This document shows, piece by piece, positions 36,825 through 45,892 of a DNA stretch of 64,000 nt (positions are counted from its first letter, which is position 1; each line of letters starts with the position of its first letter). Below the pieces are notes generated by a model. It was not told the DNA's origin. It searched no databases and worked only from the letters and a program-made list of their open reading frames with translations. The stretch covers positions 620,001 through 684,000 of the forward strand of contig NZ_JAMQGP010000002.1 in assembly GCF_023703465.1 (NCBI RefSeq), read 5' to 3'. A program made the position numbers and the translations under genes. Source of the stretch: Echinimonas agarilytica. Lineage in GTDB: Bacteria > Pseudomonadota > Gammaproteobacteria > Enterobacterales > Neiellaceae.

Positions 36825-37283
36825 TCAGAGCGGTTTTTCGAAACATATACTATTTGGATCGTTTACGTAAGATCCAAACGGATCGATCTCTTGATATGCC
36901 TCACTAAGGTACAAACCGATCGCTTCAGGTTGACGTCTACCTGTTTCGAGCTTCATCCATTCAAAGCCTTGCTTGCGAGCAATGTCTTCTAAATGAGCAA
37001 GCAATAGGCGCGACATCCCTCGGCCTCGATAGTCTGGGCACACGTACATTCGTTTTACTTCCACGCTGCGTTTACACAGAGGGTAAAAAGCAGCGCAACC
37101 GCGCGCGACGTCATCAACATAAACGATAACGAATACACCACCGACCGCGATAAAATCTTGAATGTCGATGTCTTTAATGAGTTCATCGGGATAACGCTCA
37201 TTCACTTCCGTTCTAAATTGCATGAGTAATTTAGATGCTGTGCTTGATGCAGGATCCGAAACTTCAAACCGAAGTGAGGTCAT
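36825..37283 (-). CDS. GNAT family N-acetyltransferase
   Basis: 152 residues from the ATG at 37283; the frame extends to a TTG at 37352 but the fold starts here. The acetyl-CoA loop is VKRMYVCPDYRGRGMSRLLLAHLEDIA (R-G-R-G-M variant of the Q/RxxGxG/A motif), followed by KLETGRRQPEAIGLYLSEAYQEI. The substrate cannot be predicted. It resembles small stand-alone acetyltransferases of amino groups. Confidence 0.9.
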   Translation of the reverse strand: MTSLRFEVSDPASSTASKLLMQFRTEVNERYPDELIKDIDIQDFIAVGGVFVIVYVDDVARGCAAFYPLCKRSVEVKRMYVCPDYRGRGMSRLLLAHLEDIARKQGFEWMKLETGRRQPEAIGLYLSEAYQEIDPFGSYVNDPNSICFEKPL

Positions 37284-37442
37284 ACTGTAATTATTCCATT
37301 TAACTTGCAGCTTTAACGCGGATAAGAGTAACGGGTTTTTAATTTGGCTCAAGCTGAACTTTGCGATCTACAGCGGTATTTTAACTTTTATATCGCTTCA
37401 CCAGAACAAAATTCGAACATTTACTCTTAAAATACCTGTAAA

Positions 37443-37841
37443 TTATTCTTTAGGGATCTGACGCTTTTTGCCACTTGAGTCAATGGCCACGTAAGTGAAG
37501 CAAGCTTCAGTCACCAAAAAGTGATGTTCTTCATCTTCTCGCAAAACAGGTTCCACCCATACTTCTAAGCCTAGCGTAATTGAAGTGTTTCCAATTTTCT
37601 CGATGTGGCCATAACAGCACACAACATCGCCGACCTTAACCGATTTAATGAACTTCATGCTGTCTACAGCAATGGTAACAGTGCGGCTTTTGGCAATCTC
37701 TTTGGCAAGGATTCCACCTGCAATATCCATCTGCGACATGATCCAGCCGCCAAAAATATCTCCATTGGCGTTGGTGTCGGCCGGCATTGCCAGCGTGCGG
37801 AGAATGAGTTTCCCTTCCGGTTTGTCTATGTTTGGCGCCAT
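37443..37841 (-). CDS. yciA: Acyl-CoA thioesterase YciA
   Basis: 132 residues, hot-dog fold. Hydrolyses a broad range of acyl-CoAs. Conserved blocks: LRTLAMPADTNANGDIFGGWIMSQMDIAG with the catalytic Asp, VTIAVDSMKFIKSVKVGDVV, and FTYVAID. Divergent from rlmA with 129 bases between. Confidence 0.95.
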   Translation of the reverse strand: MAPNIDKPEGKLILRTLAMPADTNANGDIFGGWIMSQMDIAGGILAKEIAKSRTVTIAVDSMKFIKSVKVGDVVCCYGHIEKIGNTSITLGLEVWVEPVLREDEEHHFLVTEACFTYVAIDSSGKKRQIPKE

Positions 37842-37970
37842 CCTGTTACCTCTACTGTGTGAACCAAAACCTCGATTGTGAACTATATCACTATTTCGAA
37901 AGCGAGCATCACCTTTTGGACTATCTCAAAGAGATCGCTACACTAGCCGTCAAAGTTCGGTTGGAGTCTC

Positions 37971-38828
37971 ATGATGATGAACACAAAGGGCATCACTTGC
38001 CCATTAGATGGCACATTGCTCATTGCGGAGCAAGGACGACTCGTATGTCCAAATGGCCATAGTTTTGATCTTGCTCGCCAAGGGTATTGTCACCTGCTGC
38101 CAGTTCAAGAAAAACGTTCAGCCGACCCCGGTGATAGCAAAGCCATGGTCAACGCTCGTAGTGATTTTTTAGATGCGGGTTTATACCAACCCATCGCTGA
38201 ATTGATGATAGAACAACTGGTCCACAATATCGCAGCGCTAGATCAAGTTGTAATTGCAGATGCAGGGTGTGGAGAGGGGTATTATCTCAATGCACTTAGC
38301 CAACATTTATCGAAAATGGAGCAATCTGCTCGCTTAATTGGATTCGATATTTCTAAATGGGCGGTTGCAAGAGCTTGCCGTCGCAACCGGGATATCACGT
38401 GGCTGGTGGCAAGCAATCGAAACCCTCCCATTGCGCCCGACTATATTGACACTATGCTGTGTATGTTTGGGTTTCCGCAATATCCAGCATTTGCCAAGTG
38501 TATTAAACCCGGTGGTTATTTGCTGATGCTTGATGGTGGCCCTGCGCATCTGATTGAGTTGCGAGAGCATATTTATGAGCAGGTTAATGACACCAAGCCT
38601 TTTAATGCTGAGCCTGCATTGAGTGCTGGTTTTGAGCGGGTGTCAGAGACTCGGCTCACTGTGCCTAAAGTAGAAATACCCCAGCATTTATTGGCCTCCT
38701 TACTATTGATGACGCCACACTTCTTTCGCGCATCAGAAGCGGCTAAAGAAGCGCTACTGGCTCTGCCGAGGATTTCGGTGACGATTGATGTAGAGTGCCG
38801 CGTATATCAGCTCAAAGCGCCAGATTAG
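37971..38828 (+). CDS. rlmA: 23S rRNA (guanine-N1)-methyltransferase RlmA
   Basis: 285 residues. Methylates G745 of 23S rRNA in E. coli. N-terminal zinc ribbon, then QGYCHLLPVQEKRSADPGD and the SAM motif VIADAGCGEGYYL, with IGFDISKWAVARACRR. One zinc ligand differs: by spacing against E. coli (Cys5, Cys8, Cys21, His25) the residues here are Cys10, Asp13, Cys26, His30. Three ATGs in a row open the gene; GGAG lies upstream of the first. Confidence 0.94.
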   Translation: MMMNTKGITCPLDGTLLIAEQGRLVCPNGHSFDLARQGYCHLLPVQEKRSADPGDSKAMVNARSDFLDAGLYQPIAELMIEQLVHNIAALDQVVIADAGCGEGYYLNALSQHLSKMEQSARLIGFDISKWAVARACRRNRDITWLVASNRNPPIAPDYIDTMLCMFGFPQYPAFAKCIKPGGYLLMLDGGPAHLIELREHIYEQVNDTKPFNAEPALSAGFERVSETRLTVPKVEIPQHLLASLLLMTPHFFRASEAAKEALLALPRISVTIDVECRVYQLKAPD

Positions 38829-38836
38829 AGTTGAGT

Positions 38837-38863
38837 AAAAGAGCTGCGCGGAGCCGCTCTTTT
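38837..38863. terminator. Bidirectional intrinsic terminator
   Basis: AAAAGAGC (38837-38844) pairs with GCTCTTTT (38856-38863) around a GC-rich loop that can extend the stem. It separates convergent rlmA and the HtrA-like gene. Confidence 0.75.
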
Positions 38864-38875
38864 GAACCCTAAAGG

Positions 38876-39904
38876 TTACTTTTTACGTCCCATGGTAATG
38901 GTTGAGTATTCGCCACGACGATAAATTTTAATGGTCAGCTCTTCGCCCGACTTCAGGTTATTGCTCATTTCACGTGCATGGCGGAGCGATTCAATGGAGT
39001 CCATTTCAACACCACCAAACTCCAAAATAATATCACCGCCTAACAGAAGTGTTTTCTTGCCAATACGAACAGGGAAATCGCCACCGCGAAGCCCCACCGT
39101 ATCAGCGAGAGAGTTGGGAATCACTTGTTGGATTAAAGCGCCATAGTTCACAGGGCTATTCACAGCGTTAGCTAATTTGTCGTCCATCATCAAAGGAATG
39201 ATTCCTGCCCAAGGCAGGGGCCCTTCTTGTACAATTTTACGCACAGAGTTACTCGAAAGTGCAAAGCCTAAACCATCGCTGCCGCCGCTGCGTGACATGA
39301 TGTGGCTGACAACACCAATCAATTCGCCTTTCATATTGAACATTGGGCCGCCTGAGTTGCCGGTATTAATGGCTGCATCGGTCTGTAAAAACTCAGGATC
39401 AGAAGAACTCACTTCAGCAGGTACGGTTCGTTTACCGGAAAGATGCCCAACAGTCAGTGTCTTACTAATACCGTAAGGTGCGCCAATGACGAAAATTCGG
39501 TCACCAATTCGGGTGTCATCAGAATTGCCAAGTACTGCAGGATTAATAGATTCTGGTACCCAGTCGGCTTTAATCATGGCTACGTCTGATTCAACATCGA
39601 TCCAGACTACTCGGCCCTTACTTTTCATTTTGTCGCTAAACACAATGTCAATGTTTGCTGCGCGCTCCACCACATGCCCAGCCGTTAAAATAGAGCCATG
39701 TGTGTCAATAAGCGTGCCTGACCCCAATGTTTTAACAAGCTTGCCATTTTTAGGTCGTTCGCCGGGCTCAGGAAGCGCATCTACATACAGTTCCACCACG
39801 GGAATACTTGTGCTTTCAAATAGGTCAGGCAATGGATTATGGTCTGATAGGACAGATGTTGAAAACGTTGTTAAAACGATAAGTATGAATGAATATATAC
39901 GCAA
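38876..39904 (-). CDS. HtrA/DegP-like periplasmic serine protease
   Basis: 342 residues. Signal peptide (FILIVLTTFSTSVLS). Trypsin-like domain with His77 in ILTAGHVVE, Asp107 in VESDVAMIK, and Ser184 in NTGNSGGPMF. One PDZ domain at the C-terminus (about 250-340: VIPNSLADTVGLRGGDFPV, GGDIILEFGGVEMDSIESL). Shorter than DegP and with a single PDZ, nearer to DegS-type or general S1C proteases, but without DegS-like membrane anchoring that I can be sure of. Likely envelope protein quality control. Confidence 0.92.
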   Translation of the reverse strand: MRIYSFILIVLTTFSTSVLSDHNPLPDLFESTSIPVVELYVDALPEPGERPKNGKLVKTLGSGTLIDTHGSILTAGHVVERAANIDIVFSDKMKSKGRVVWIDVESDVAMIKADWVPESINPAVLGNSDDTRIGDRIFVIGAPYGISKTLTVGHLSGKRTVPAEVSSSDPEFLQTDAAINTGNSGGPMFNMKGELIGVVSHIMSRSGGSDGLGFALSSNSVRKIVQEGPLPWAGIIPLMMDDKLANAVNSPVNYGALIQQVIPNSLADTVGLRGGDFPVRIGKKTLLLGGDIILEFGGVEMDSIESLRHAREMSNNLKSGEELTIKIYRRGEYSTITMGRKK

Positions 39905-40130
39905 AAGTTACGGCCTATTTATGAGCTTGTTAAACGAAGGTTGACGATAACAGTAAACATAGAGCAAACCAACTCAAGGGCAGAGATTGCAGGCCAAATT
40001 TGCGTGTAATTGTTGATGTGCTTATTGCGCTTCTGCCATCATCGTGCGGTATTCAGCCATGTCGATGGTCCGAGTTGACTGGTGAAGCATCCATGGCTCC
40101 TTTAGCTTTGGCAGCAAAGAGGTTTGAACA

Positions 40131-40592
40131 ATGAAGCAATTGCATTTTATCCGTCATGCAAAATCTAGCTGGCGACATGATACTGATGATTTGTTGCGGC
40201 CGCTCAACACCCGCGGTTATCGCGATATAAAGTGCGTAAGTCAAAAGGCAATTTTGCGCGATAGTGAACCCGATGTGATTTGGGTGTCTCCTGCGGTTCG
40301 GGCATACAGCACTGCCCAAGGGCTGATGACTGAGCTCGATATCAATCCTGCGTTAATGCAGATAGTGCCTGACTTGTATTACGGTACGAGTTACCGAATT
40401 GCGAATTTACTAGCACATAGTACGGATACCAATATCTGGATTGTGGGGCACAATCCCAGCTTGTTTGAACTCATACACAGCCTATGCAACGGGGTGATTG
40501 ATCATTTTCCTACACTTGCCGTTGCGCACGTAGAGTGGACATTGAATGGCGCAAAATGGGTGGGTTTTGAAACACCTAAAGAATATGAATAG
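40131..40592 (+). CDS. SixA-like histidine phosphatase
   Basis: 153 residues. Phosphoglycerate-mutase-like fold: LHFIRHAKSSWRHD with the catalytic RHG-type Arg-His, VSPAVRAYSTAQ, and WIVGHNPSLFELI with the second His. SixA removes phosphate from phospho-His of phosphorelay and PTS proteins in E. coli; the same job here is inferred. Divergent from the HtrA-like gene. Confidence 0.9.
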   Translation: MKQLHFIRHAKSSWRHDTDDLLRPLNTRGYRDIKCVSQKAILRDSEPDVIWVSPAVRAYSTAQGLMTELDINPALMQIVPDLYYGTSYRIANLLAHSTDTNIWIVGHNPSLFELIHSLCNGVIDHFPTLAVAHVEWTLNGAKWVGFETPKEYE

Positions 40593-40651
40593 AACTTTTT
40601 TTCATTGACTGAAGCCCTTACACTGTGGCCACAAATAATGGTGTGAGTGGA

Positions 40652-41932
40652 ATGATGAAAATTGCGTTAATTAGCACTGGCGAAGAAATTCTGACAGGAG
40701 ATATCGTCGATACTAATTCTGCATGGCTAGCAGAATTGCTCAGCGATGCCGGCTTCAAATTAAGTTGGCATGTGACTGTTGGCGATGCAATGGAAGAATT
40801 AGTTGACGCATTTGAACTGGCTTCTCAGCGTTCAGATGTGTGCATTGTTAACGGCGGTTTAGGTCCTACCACTGACGATCTAAGCGCTGAAGCAGCGGCG
40901 CAGTGGAAGCACGAAGGTTTAAAGGAATTATCGGTTTGGATTGCTAAACTCGAAGATTTTTACGCAAGTCGTAATCGCGTGATGCCTGAAAGTAACCGTA
41001 AGCAAGCGCATATTCCTGAATCTGGAGAAATGGTCGATAACCCAGTAGGCACGGCTTGCGGCTTTAAAGTCTCACATAACCAATGTGATTTATATTTTAC
41101 TCCGGGTGTTCCGTTTGAATTTAAGACGATGGTCAAAGATCAGATTCTACCGGCATTAGTGGCTGAACAGCATGAATCGATGCCGCAGCTCAAACGATGG
41201 CTCACCTTTGGTTTAAGTGAATCATTACTTGCCGATTGGCTCGATCCTATTGAACTGCCTCAAGGTGCTGTGCTTGGCTATCGCAGCTCTATGCCCACGA
41301 TTGAGATCAAACTCAGAGTTCCTGCGAGCTGTGCTGATTCTGACGTCAAAGCGCTTGAAAAGGCTATTTCTAATCGATTGGACCCCTTCGTGTTCTCAAC
41401 GGGCAAGCAGCGGATGGCGCAGAGAGTTCAGGCGTTAATGTTAGAGCGCGGGGTTACCTTATCAACGGCTGAAAGTTGCACTGGCGGTATGGTTGCTGAT
41501 TGGCTGATATCAGAAGCGGGTTCATCGGCATACTTCCAACGCGGTTATGTGACCTATAGCAATCAGGCTAAACAGGATGATTTAGGGGTACCGAAGGAAA
41601 TCATTACAGAGCATGGTGCCGTGTCTATTCCAGTTGTGGAGGCGATGGCCGAGGGCGCTAGAGATAAGGCTCAAACGGACTTTGCTCTGGCGACTTCTGG
41701 CATTGCAGGCCCGCAAGGAGGCAGTGATGACAAACCTGTTGGTACTGTAGCCTTTGCCTTGGCAACTCCTGATGGCGTGTTTTCTCAAATGTTAGTGCTG
41801 CCAAACCGCGGCAGAACATTGGTGCGCAAAGTTAGCACTGCGGTTGCACTGGATATGTTGCGGCGCTATCTCACCAATCAACCGATATTCACTCAGTATT
41901 CAGGTTCAAAAATTCTTTATCAGGGCCAATAG
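40652..41932 (+). CDS. cinA: CinA family protein (MoCF-like domain + PncC-type NMN deamidase)
   Basis: 426 residues from the ATG at 40652, with GAG upstream; a GTG at 40625 is also in frame but lacks a site. N-terminal MoaB/MogA-like domain (about 1-170: STGEEILTGDIVDTNSAWLAE, VNGGLGPTTDDLSAEA, FTPGVPFEF). C-terminal PncC domain (about 250-415: TLSTAESCTGGMVADWL, YVTYSNQAKQDDLGV, ATSGIAGPQGGSDDKPVGTV), which deamidates nicotinamide mononucleotide in NAD salvage. Confidence 0.93.
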   Translation: MMKIALISTGEEILTGDIVDTNSAWLAELLSDAGFKLSWHVTVGDAMEELVDAFELASQRSDVCIVNGGLGPTTDDLSAEAAAQWKHEGLKELSVWIAKLEDFYASRNRVMPESNRKQAHIPESGEMVDNPVGTACGFKVSHNQCDLYFTPGVPFEFKTMVKDQILPALVAEQHESMPQLKRWLTFGLSESLLADWLDPIELPQGAVLGYRSSMPTIEIKLRVPASCADSDVKALEKAISNRLDPFVFSTGKQRMAQRVQALMLERGVTLSTAESCTGGMVADWLISEAGSSAYFQRGYVTYSNQAKQDDLGVPKEIITEHGAVSIPVVEAMAEGARDKAQTDFALATSGIAGPQGGSDDKPVGTVAFALATPDGVFSQMLVLPNRGRTLVRKVSTAVALDMLRRYLTNQPIFTQYSGSKILYQGQ

Positions 41933-41956
41933 CTGTTCACATTTAAATTACATGTC

Positions 41957-41990
41957 AGCCCCATTCGTTCAAAGAATAGGGGCTTTTTTT
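41957..41990 (+). terminator. cinA intrinsic terminator
   Basis: AGCCCCATTC pairs with GAATAGGGGCT (one bulged A), followed by seven or eight Ts. Confidence 0.88.
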
Positions 41991-42064
41991 GTAAAATGTC
42001 CTGCCTTTATTTTTTTCTCAAACGTCATAATCGTCAGAAACTGTCCAAATTGAAATGAACTGTT

Positions 42065-42080
42065 AGTGACGTAGCTCACA
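42065..42080. promoter_or_regulatory. Candidate CRP site upstream of lamB
   Basis: AGTGA-CGTAGC-TCACA matches the TGTGA-N6-TCACA consensus with one mismatch. CRP control of a maltoporin gene would be expected. It lies about 330 bases before the lamB start, so the promoter must be distal and the leader long. Confidence 0.55.
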
Positions 42081-42308
42081 TAAATTGTGGGATTGTCAAA
42101 TTGTATATATTTCAATCGCTTTAGCTTGAAGAGCAGGCTTTTAAAGGCCTTGAGCGCATCGAGACAGCATATCTTTTAAAGAGTTCGGTCTACTTCGTAT
42201 TCAACCAAAAATTCGTTCAGCTTGGGTTCAGATAACAAAGCGCAAAATGCATTTCATCGAACGAGGCAAACATCTGAATTTATGTTCTTGTGCTGCCAAG
42301 TTCTGTCG

Positions 42309-42340
42309 AGAAAACCAGCATGGCTAGATGTCGGTTTTTC
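42309..42340 (+). terminator. Terminator-like hairpin in the lamB leader
   Basis: GAGAAAACC with GCAT, and ATG with CGGTTTTTC, can form a stem around GGCTAG, ending in five Ts. If real it would stop transcription about 75 bases before lamB, as in attenuation or riboswitch control. Confidence 0.4.
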
Positions 42341-42347
42341 AAGATAG

Positions 42348-42376
42348 CTGTGATTTATCAATGTGATAAATCACAG
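42348..42376. repeat. Perfect 13-bp inverted repeat before lamB
   Basis: CTGTGATTTATCA (42348-42360) and TGATAAATCACAG (42364-42376) are exact reverse complements around ATG. It may be a dimeric operator or a leader hairpin, 36 bases before the start codon. Confidence 0.6.
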
Positions 42377-42412
42377 GTGAAAGGTTTTTGATAATACAGA
42401 AAAGGCTAACAC

Positions 42413-43735
42413 ATGAAGAAAACGCTTCTTGCACTTTCAGTTGCAGCAACCAGTTTCAGCGCAGTCGCTTTTGAGTTTCACGGCTATGGTCGATCGGGTT
42501 TATCGACCACAGGGAACGGTGAACAAAACTGTTACGGCAATGGTGGCGATGGTCACTTTGTTGGACGTTTGGGAGACGAGTGTGACACCTATGTTGAATT
42601 AGGTTTGGCAAAAGATGTCTACAATAAAGATGGTAAAACCTTCCGAATCGAGACCATGTGGTCGTCTGATATTGGTAATCAAGGAAATGACTATCAGGGC
42701 CACAATGCCAACAACGACCCTTGGGGCGGTGGCGACTGGGCGTTGCGCCAATTTAACGTACAAGCAACGGGTGTTTTAGAGTTTGCTCCTGAAGCAACGC
42801 TTTGGGCGGGTAAGCGTTACTACCAGCGTAAAGATGTTCATTTCTTAGATTTCTATTACCTGAATAACTCGGGTTATGGAGTAGGTGTAGAACACATCGA
42901 TATGGGACCGGGTAAATTATCGGTTGCATGGACCAACAACGATACGATTTCGGAAGTGAGCCAGAAGAACCCGCACGACACAGAGGGTTCAATTCTTAAA
43001 GATCAAATCCAAAGTAACAAGATTGATGTTCGCTATGCAGGCATCCCATTGTGGGGTGATACCAAGCTTGAGCTTGTTGGTATTTATGGTTTTGCCGATT
43101 TAACGAATGAGCAAGAAGCACAGGGCTTTAGTGACGAAGACGGCTACTTTGTGACTGCTGAAGTGACCATGCCTTTCTTGGGCGGCTTCAACAAGTTTGT
43201 TGGGCAATATGCAAAAGACTCCATGGGCAATTCCGCATGGGTTAACCACAGTGGCCAAATGACATGGAATAACTACGGAGATGACGAGTTTGGTGCAGAA
43301 TCGTCATTTCGTTTAATGTCTTGGGGTGTGGTGCCGTTAGCCAGCAATATCGAGTTAGGGTACTCAGCCATTTACCAAGAGGCGGATGTCAACGGTGATG
43401 TAGGCTATACCCAAAAAGATGAAGATGGGAATACCCGCGAAATTATTCACGACACGGCAAAACGCACCAGTATTGTGGCGCGCCCTTCGTACCATTGGAA
43501 CGAAACAATGGCGACTACGATTGAGGTGGGATATGACAAAGTTCGTAACTTTGATGATGAAAGCTCGCGAGACCTCTATAAATTTGTAGTGGCGCAAGAG
43601 TTCAAAGCAGGTAGCTCAATGTTTTCTCGTCCAGCAATTCGCGTGTATGCCGGCTCGTTTTGGGGAGACCAAGCAAAAGAAATTGATGATGATGGCGAAA
43701 TCCGTGTAGGTGCTCAAGTTGAAGCTTGGTGGTAA
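42413..43735 (+). CDS. lamB: Maltoporin LamB
   Basis: 440 residues. Trimeric 18-stranded outer-membrane channel for maltose and maltodextrins. Signal peptide cleaved after SAVA; the mature protein starts FEFHGYGRSGLSTTGNGEQ as in enterobacterial LamB. The Cys pair of the first loop is present (QNCYGNGG and RLGDECDTYVE). WAGKRYYQRKDVHFLDFYYL and the last strand ending in VGAQVEAWW are typical. No other mal gene is in the window, so it stands apart from the mal operons. Confidence 0.95.
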   Translation: MKKTLLALSVAATSFSAVAFEFHGYGRSGLSTTGNGEQNCYGNGGDGHFVGRLGDECDTYVELGLAKDVYNKDGKTFRIETMWSSDIGNQGNDYQGHNANNDPWGGGDWALRQFNVQATGVLEFAPEATLWAGKRYYQRKDVHFLDFYYLNNSGYGVGVEHIDMGPGKLSVAWTNNDTISEVSQKNPHDTEGSILKDQIQSNKIDVRYAGIPLWGDTKLELVGIYGFADLTNEQEAQGFSDEDGYFVTAEVTMPFLGGFNKFVGQYAKDSMGNSAWVNHSGQMTWNNYGDDEFGAESSFRLMSWGVVPLASNIELGYSAIYQEADVNGDVGYTQKDEDGNTREIIHDTAKRTSIVARPSYHWNETMATTIEVGYDKVRNFDDESSRDLYKFVVAQEFKAGSSMFSRPAIRVYAGSFWGDQAKEIDDDGEIRVGAQVEAWW

Positions 43736-43775
43736 ACACCGGCTAGGCACCCATGGGTGAGTTATTTTGACAATG

Positions 43776-43806
43776 AAAAAGCCAACTCAGGATGAGTTGG
43801 CTTTTT
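43776..43806. terminator. Bidirectional intrinsic terminator
   Basis: A perfect 14-bp stem, AAAAAGCCAACTCA (43776-43789) with TGAGTTGGCTTTTT (43793-43806), serves convergent lamB and metC. Confidence 0.92.
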
Positions 43807-43834
43807 CTCTACGCACTGAGCAAGAGAAGCAAAC

Positions 43835-45010
43835 TTACAATGCTGCGTTAAAACGTTCCAATCCAGACTCTAAATCTGCAATTAAATCATCCGCATCCTC
43901 AAGGCCAATATGCAATCGAATAAGCGGCCCTGCGGCACTCCATTGTGTAGCCGTTCTTAAACGCTGAATCCCATTGACGGCCAAAATAAGGCTTTCAAAC
44001 CCTCCCCAAGAGTACCCCATGGAAAAGTGCTTCATTCCGTCAAGCATTGCGGTGGTAGCCGCTTCATGCCCTTTATTAAGAACAAAGGAAAACAAACCGT
44101 TGCAGCCGGTAAAGTCACGCTTCCAAATTTCATGGCCAGGGCACGTTTCGAAAGCTGGGTGGCGCACATGATCCACTTCAGGGCGAGTCTCAAGCCATTG
44201 AGCCACTTTCAGAGCATTCGCTTCGTGCTGCTTTAAACGAACATCAAGCGTACGTAAGCCGCGCATGGCTAAATAAATATCGTCGGGAGAGGTACATTGC
44301 CCCAGTAAATAACTGTTCTCACGCAACGTAGGCCAACATGCTTCGGTTGCCGTTGCAGTGCCGATCATGACATCAGAATGACCCACAATGTACTTAGTTG
44401 CGGCTTGAATACTAATGTCTACACCGTGTGCGAATGGGTCAAATAGAACCCCGGAGCCCCACGTGTTATCGAGCATGACAATGGCATTGTGCCGATGGGC
44501 AACTTCAGATATGGCCGGTACGTCTTGAATCTCCATGGTGTTAGAGCCGGGCGATTCGGTAAACACTACGCGTGTGTTGGGGCGCATAAGTGATTCGATA
44601 TCAGCACCAATCAGTGGATCGTAATAGGTGGTTTCAATGCCGAGTCCAGCAAGCATGTTGTTGCAGAAATCGCGCGTTGGTTCATAGGCTGTATCAACCA
44701 TGAGTAAGTGGTCGCCAGTTTTTAAAAACGACAACAAAGCACTGGTAATTGCTGCGGTGCCACAAGGGTATAATGCGCAACCCGATCCGCCTTCGACCTG
44801 TGTCATCGCTTCTTGAAATGCAAACGATGTATCTGTGCCTCGGCGACCATAAAATAGCGTTTGTTGGGCGCGCTTCCGAGTGGCTTTCTTCATCTCGTCT
44901 ACGGATTCAAACACCACGGTTGAGGCACGCATAACCGATGGATTTACGACGCCTTTTGTCCACTTTTTGCTGCGGCCAGCTGAAACGACTTTGGTGCTTG
45001 TTTTACTCAT
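43835..45010 (-). CDS. metC: Cystathionine beta-lyase MetC
   Basis: 391 residues from the ATG at 45010; a TTG one codon upstream is also in frame. PLP enzyme of the Cys/Met metabolism family that cleaves cystathionine to homocysteine. Motifs: YGRRGTDTSFAFQEAMTQ, YPCGTAAITSALLSF, VMLDNTWGSGVLFDP, SIQAATKYIVGHSDVMIG with the Schiff-base Lys, and the MetC-specific KHFSMGYSWGGFESL. Other family members (MetB, MGL) lack this last motif. Confidence 0.95.
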   Translation of the reverse strand: MSKTSTKVVSAGRSKKWTKGVVNPSVMRASTVVFESVDEMKKATRKRAQQTLFYGRRGTDTSFAFQEAMTQVEGGSGCALYPCGTAAITSALLSFLKTGDHLLMVDTAYEPTRDFCNNMLAGLGIETTYYDPLIGADIESLMRPNTRVVFTESPGSNTMEIQDVPAISEVAHRHNAIVMLDNTWGSGVLFDPFAHGVDISIQAATKYIVGHSDVMIGTATATEACWPTLRENSYLLGQCTSPDDIYLAMRGLRTLDVRLKQHEANALKVAQWLETRPEVDHVRHPAFETCPGHEIWKRDFTGCNGLFSFVLNKGHEAATTAMLDGMKHFSMGYSWGGFESLILAVNGIQRLRTATQWSAAGPLIRLHIGLEDADDLIADLESGLERFNAAL

Positions 45011-45079
45011 CAATCATGCCTTTTGTGTTAGATCTACGAATGCTGTTTGGTTGTAACATATTCGAGTTGTGATTCAACT

Positions 45080-45628
45080 CTATTGTTTCAACAAGTAATG
45101 GAATAGTGATTGTTTTTGCTCAGGCGATAACCGCTCCATGCGACGAATATTGCGCTCAGGAATTTTGTCGGGATCGGTGTAATTTTCAATTGCGTCGGAA
45201 AGGCTTTGCTCTCTGAGCAAATGAAAAATAGGCACGGGGCTTCGATTTGTCAGGTTTTCTGCATCATCTGGATGCGTGTCTGCAAATTGATAATCAGGAT
45301 GAAAGCTTGCCACCTGAAGGACGCCCTCATAGCCCGATTGGGCAATTAACATATCGGCCAAATCTAAAAACTGATTGTATTGCTCAAAATCCGACAACAT
45401 GTGAGGCACAGCCAATATTGTGGTTTCCAATTGCGCTGCGGGGGTTTCGATCAAGCGCGCCATTTGTTGCTGCAGGTCAATCATCAATGCTTCATCAGAA
45501 CGTGCTTGGCTCACCACTATTTCAATTTGACCATTGCGTTGCGGGCGTGCCGCAAAAGGGCACAAGTTCAGACCGATCACAACATCATCAAGCCATTGTT
45601 GAATGATAATCTTTAAATTGTTTGTCAA
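45080..45628 (-). CDS. DUF1415 protein
   Basis: 182 residues from the TTG at 45628; the frame extends to a TTG at 45664. Family start points favour the shorter form (…IIQQWLDDVVIGLNLCPFA). Signature VIGLNLCPFAARP near the N-terminus, VPHMLSDFEQYNQFLDLAD, QVASFHPDYQFADTHPDD and RSPVPIFHLLRE. Function unknown; start uncertain. Confidence 0.88.
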   Translation of the reverse strand: MTNNLKIIIQQWLDDVVIGLNLCPFAARPQRNGQIEIVVSQARSDEALMIDLQQQMARLIETPAAQLETTILAVPHMLSDFEQYNQFLDLADMLIAQSGYEGVLQVASFHPDYQFADTHPDDAENLTNRSPVPIFHLLREQSLSDAIENYTDPDKIPERNIRRMERLSPEQKQSLFHYLLKQ

Positions 45629-45892
45629 AGCGAGTTTCGCAACCTCAGCAAATGGGGGCAGCAATCAATCATGCTGAATTTTGGGCAGTGTATCAATTGC
45701 ATTTAATGTATGACTATTTTTTCTGTCGGATGGCTAAAACTGAGCCTGATTGGATAACAGTTGAGTGTTTTAAATGCAAGGAAATTCAACAGTTTGTCCT
45801 TCTCGGGGCGCTCATGTAAGTAAGGCGGTGACATCGCTATTCGAGCGAGGCATAATATTGAACAAATTTGTAATCACTTCAAGCGATTAACT

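Larger units (their letters stand above)
41933..42412 (+). other. Structured gap and long lamB leader
   Basis: 480 bases with no gene. It contains, in order, the cinA terminator, a CRP-like site (42065-42080), a weak hairpin around AGGCTTTTAAAGGCCT near 42137, a terminator-like stem with five Ts (42309-42340), and a perfect 13-bp inverted repeat (42348-42376). Confidence 0.6.

Noticed and set aside
42348-42376. Reading the lamB inverted repeat as a CRP site
   Set aside because: It contains TGTGA and TCACA, but with 17 or 4 bases between instead of 6. Kept only as an unassigned repeat.
45622-45819. 65-codon plus-strand frame before argA
   Set aside because: Overlaps the start region of the DUF1415 gene, has no ribosome-binding site and no recognisable features; more likely promoter region of the divergent genes.
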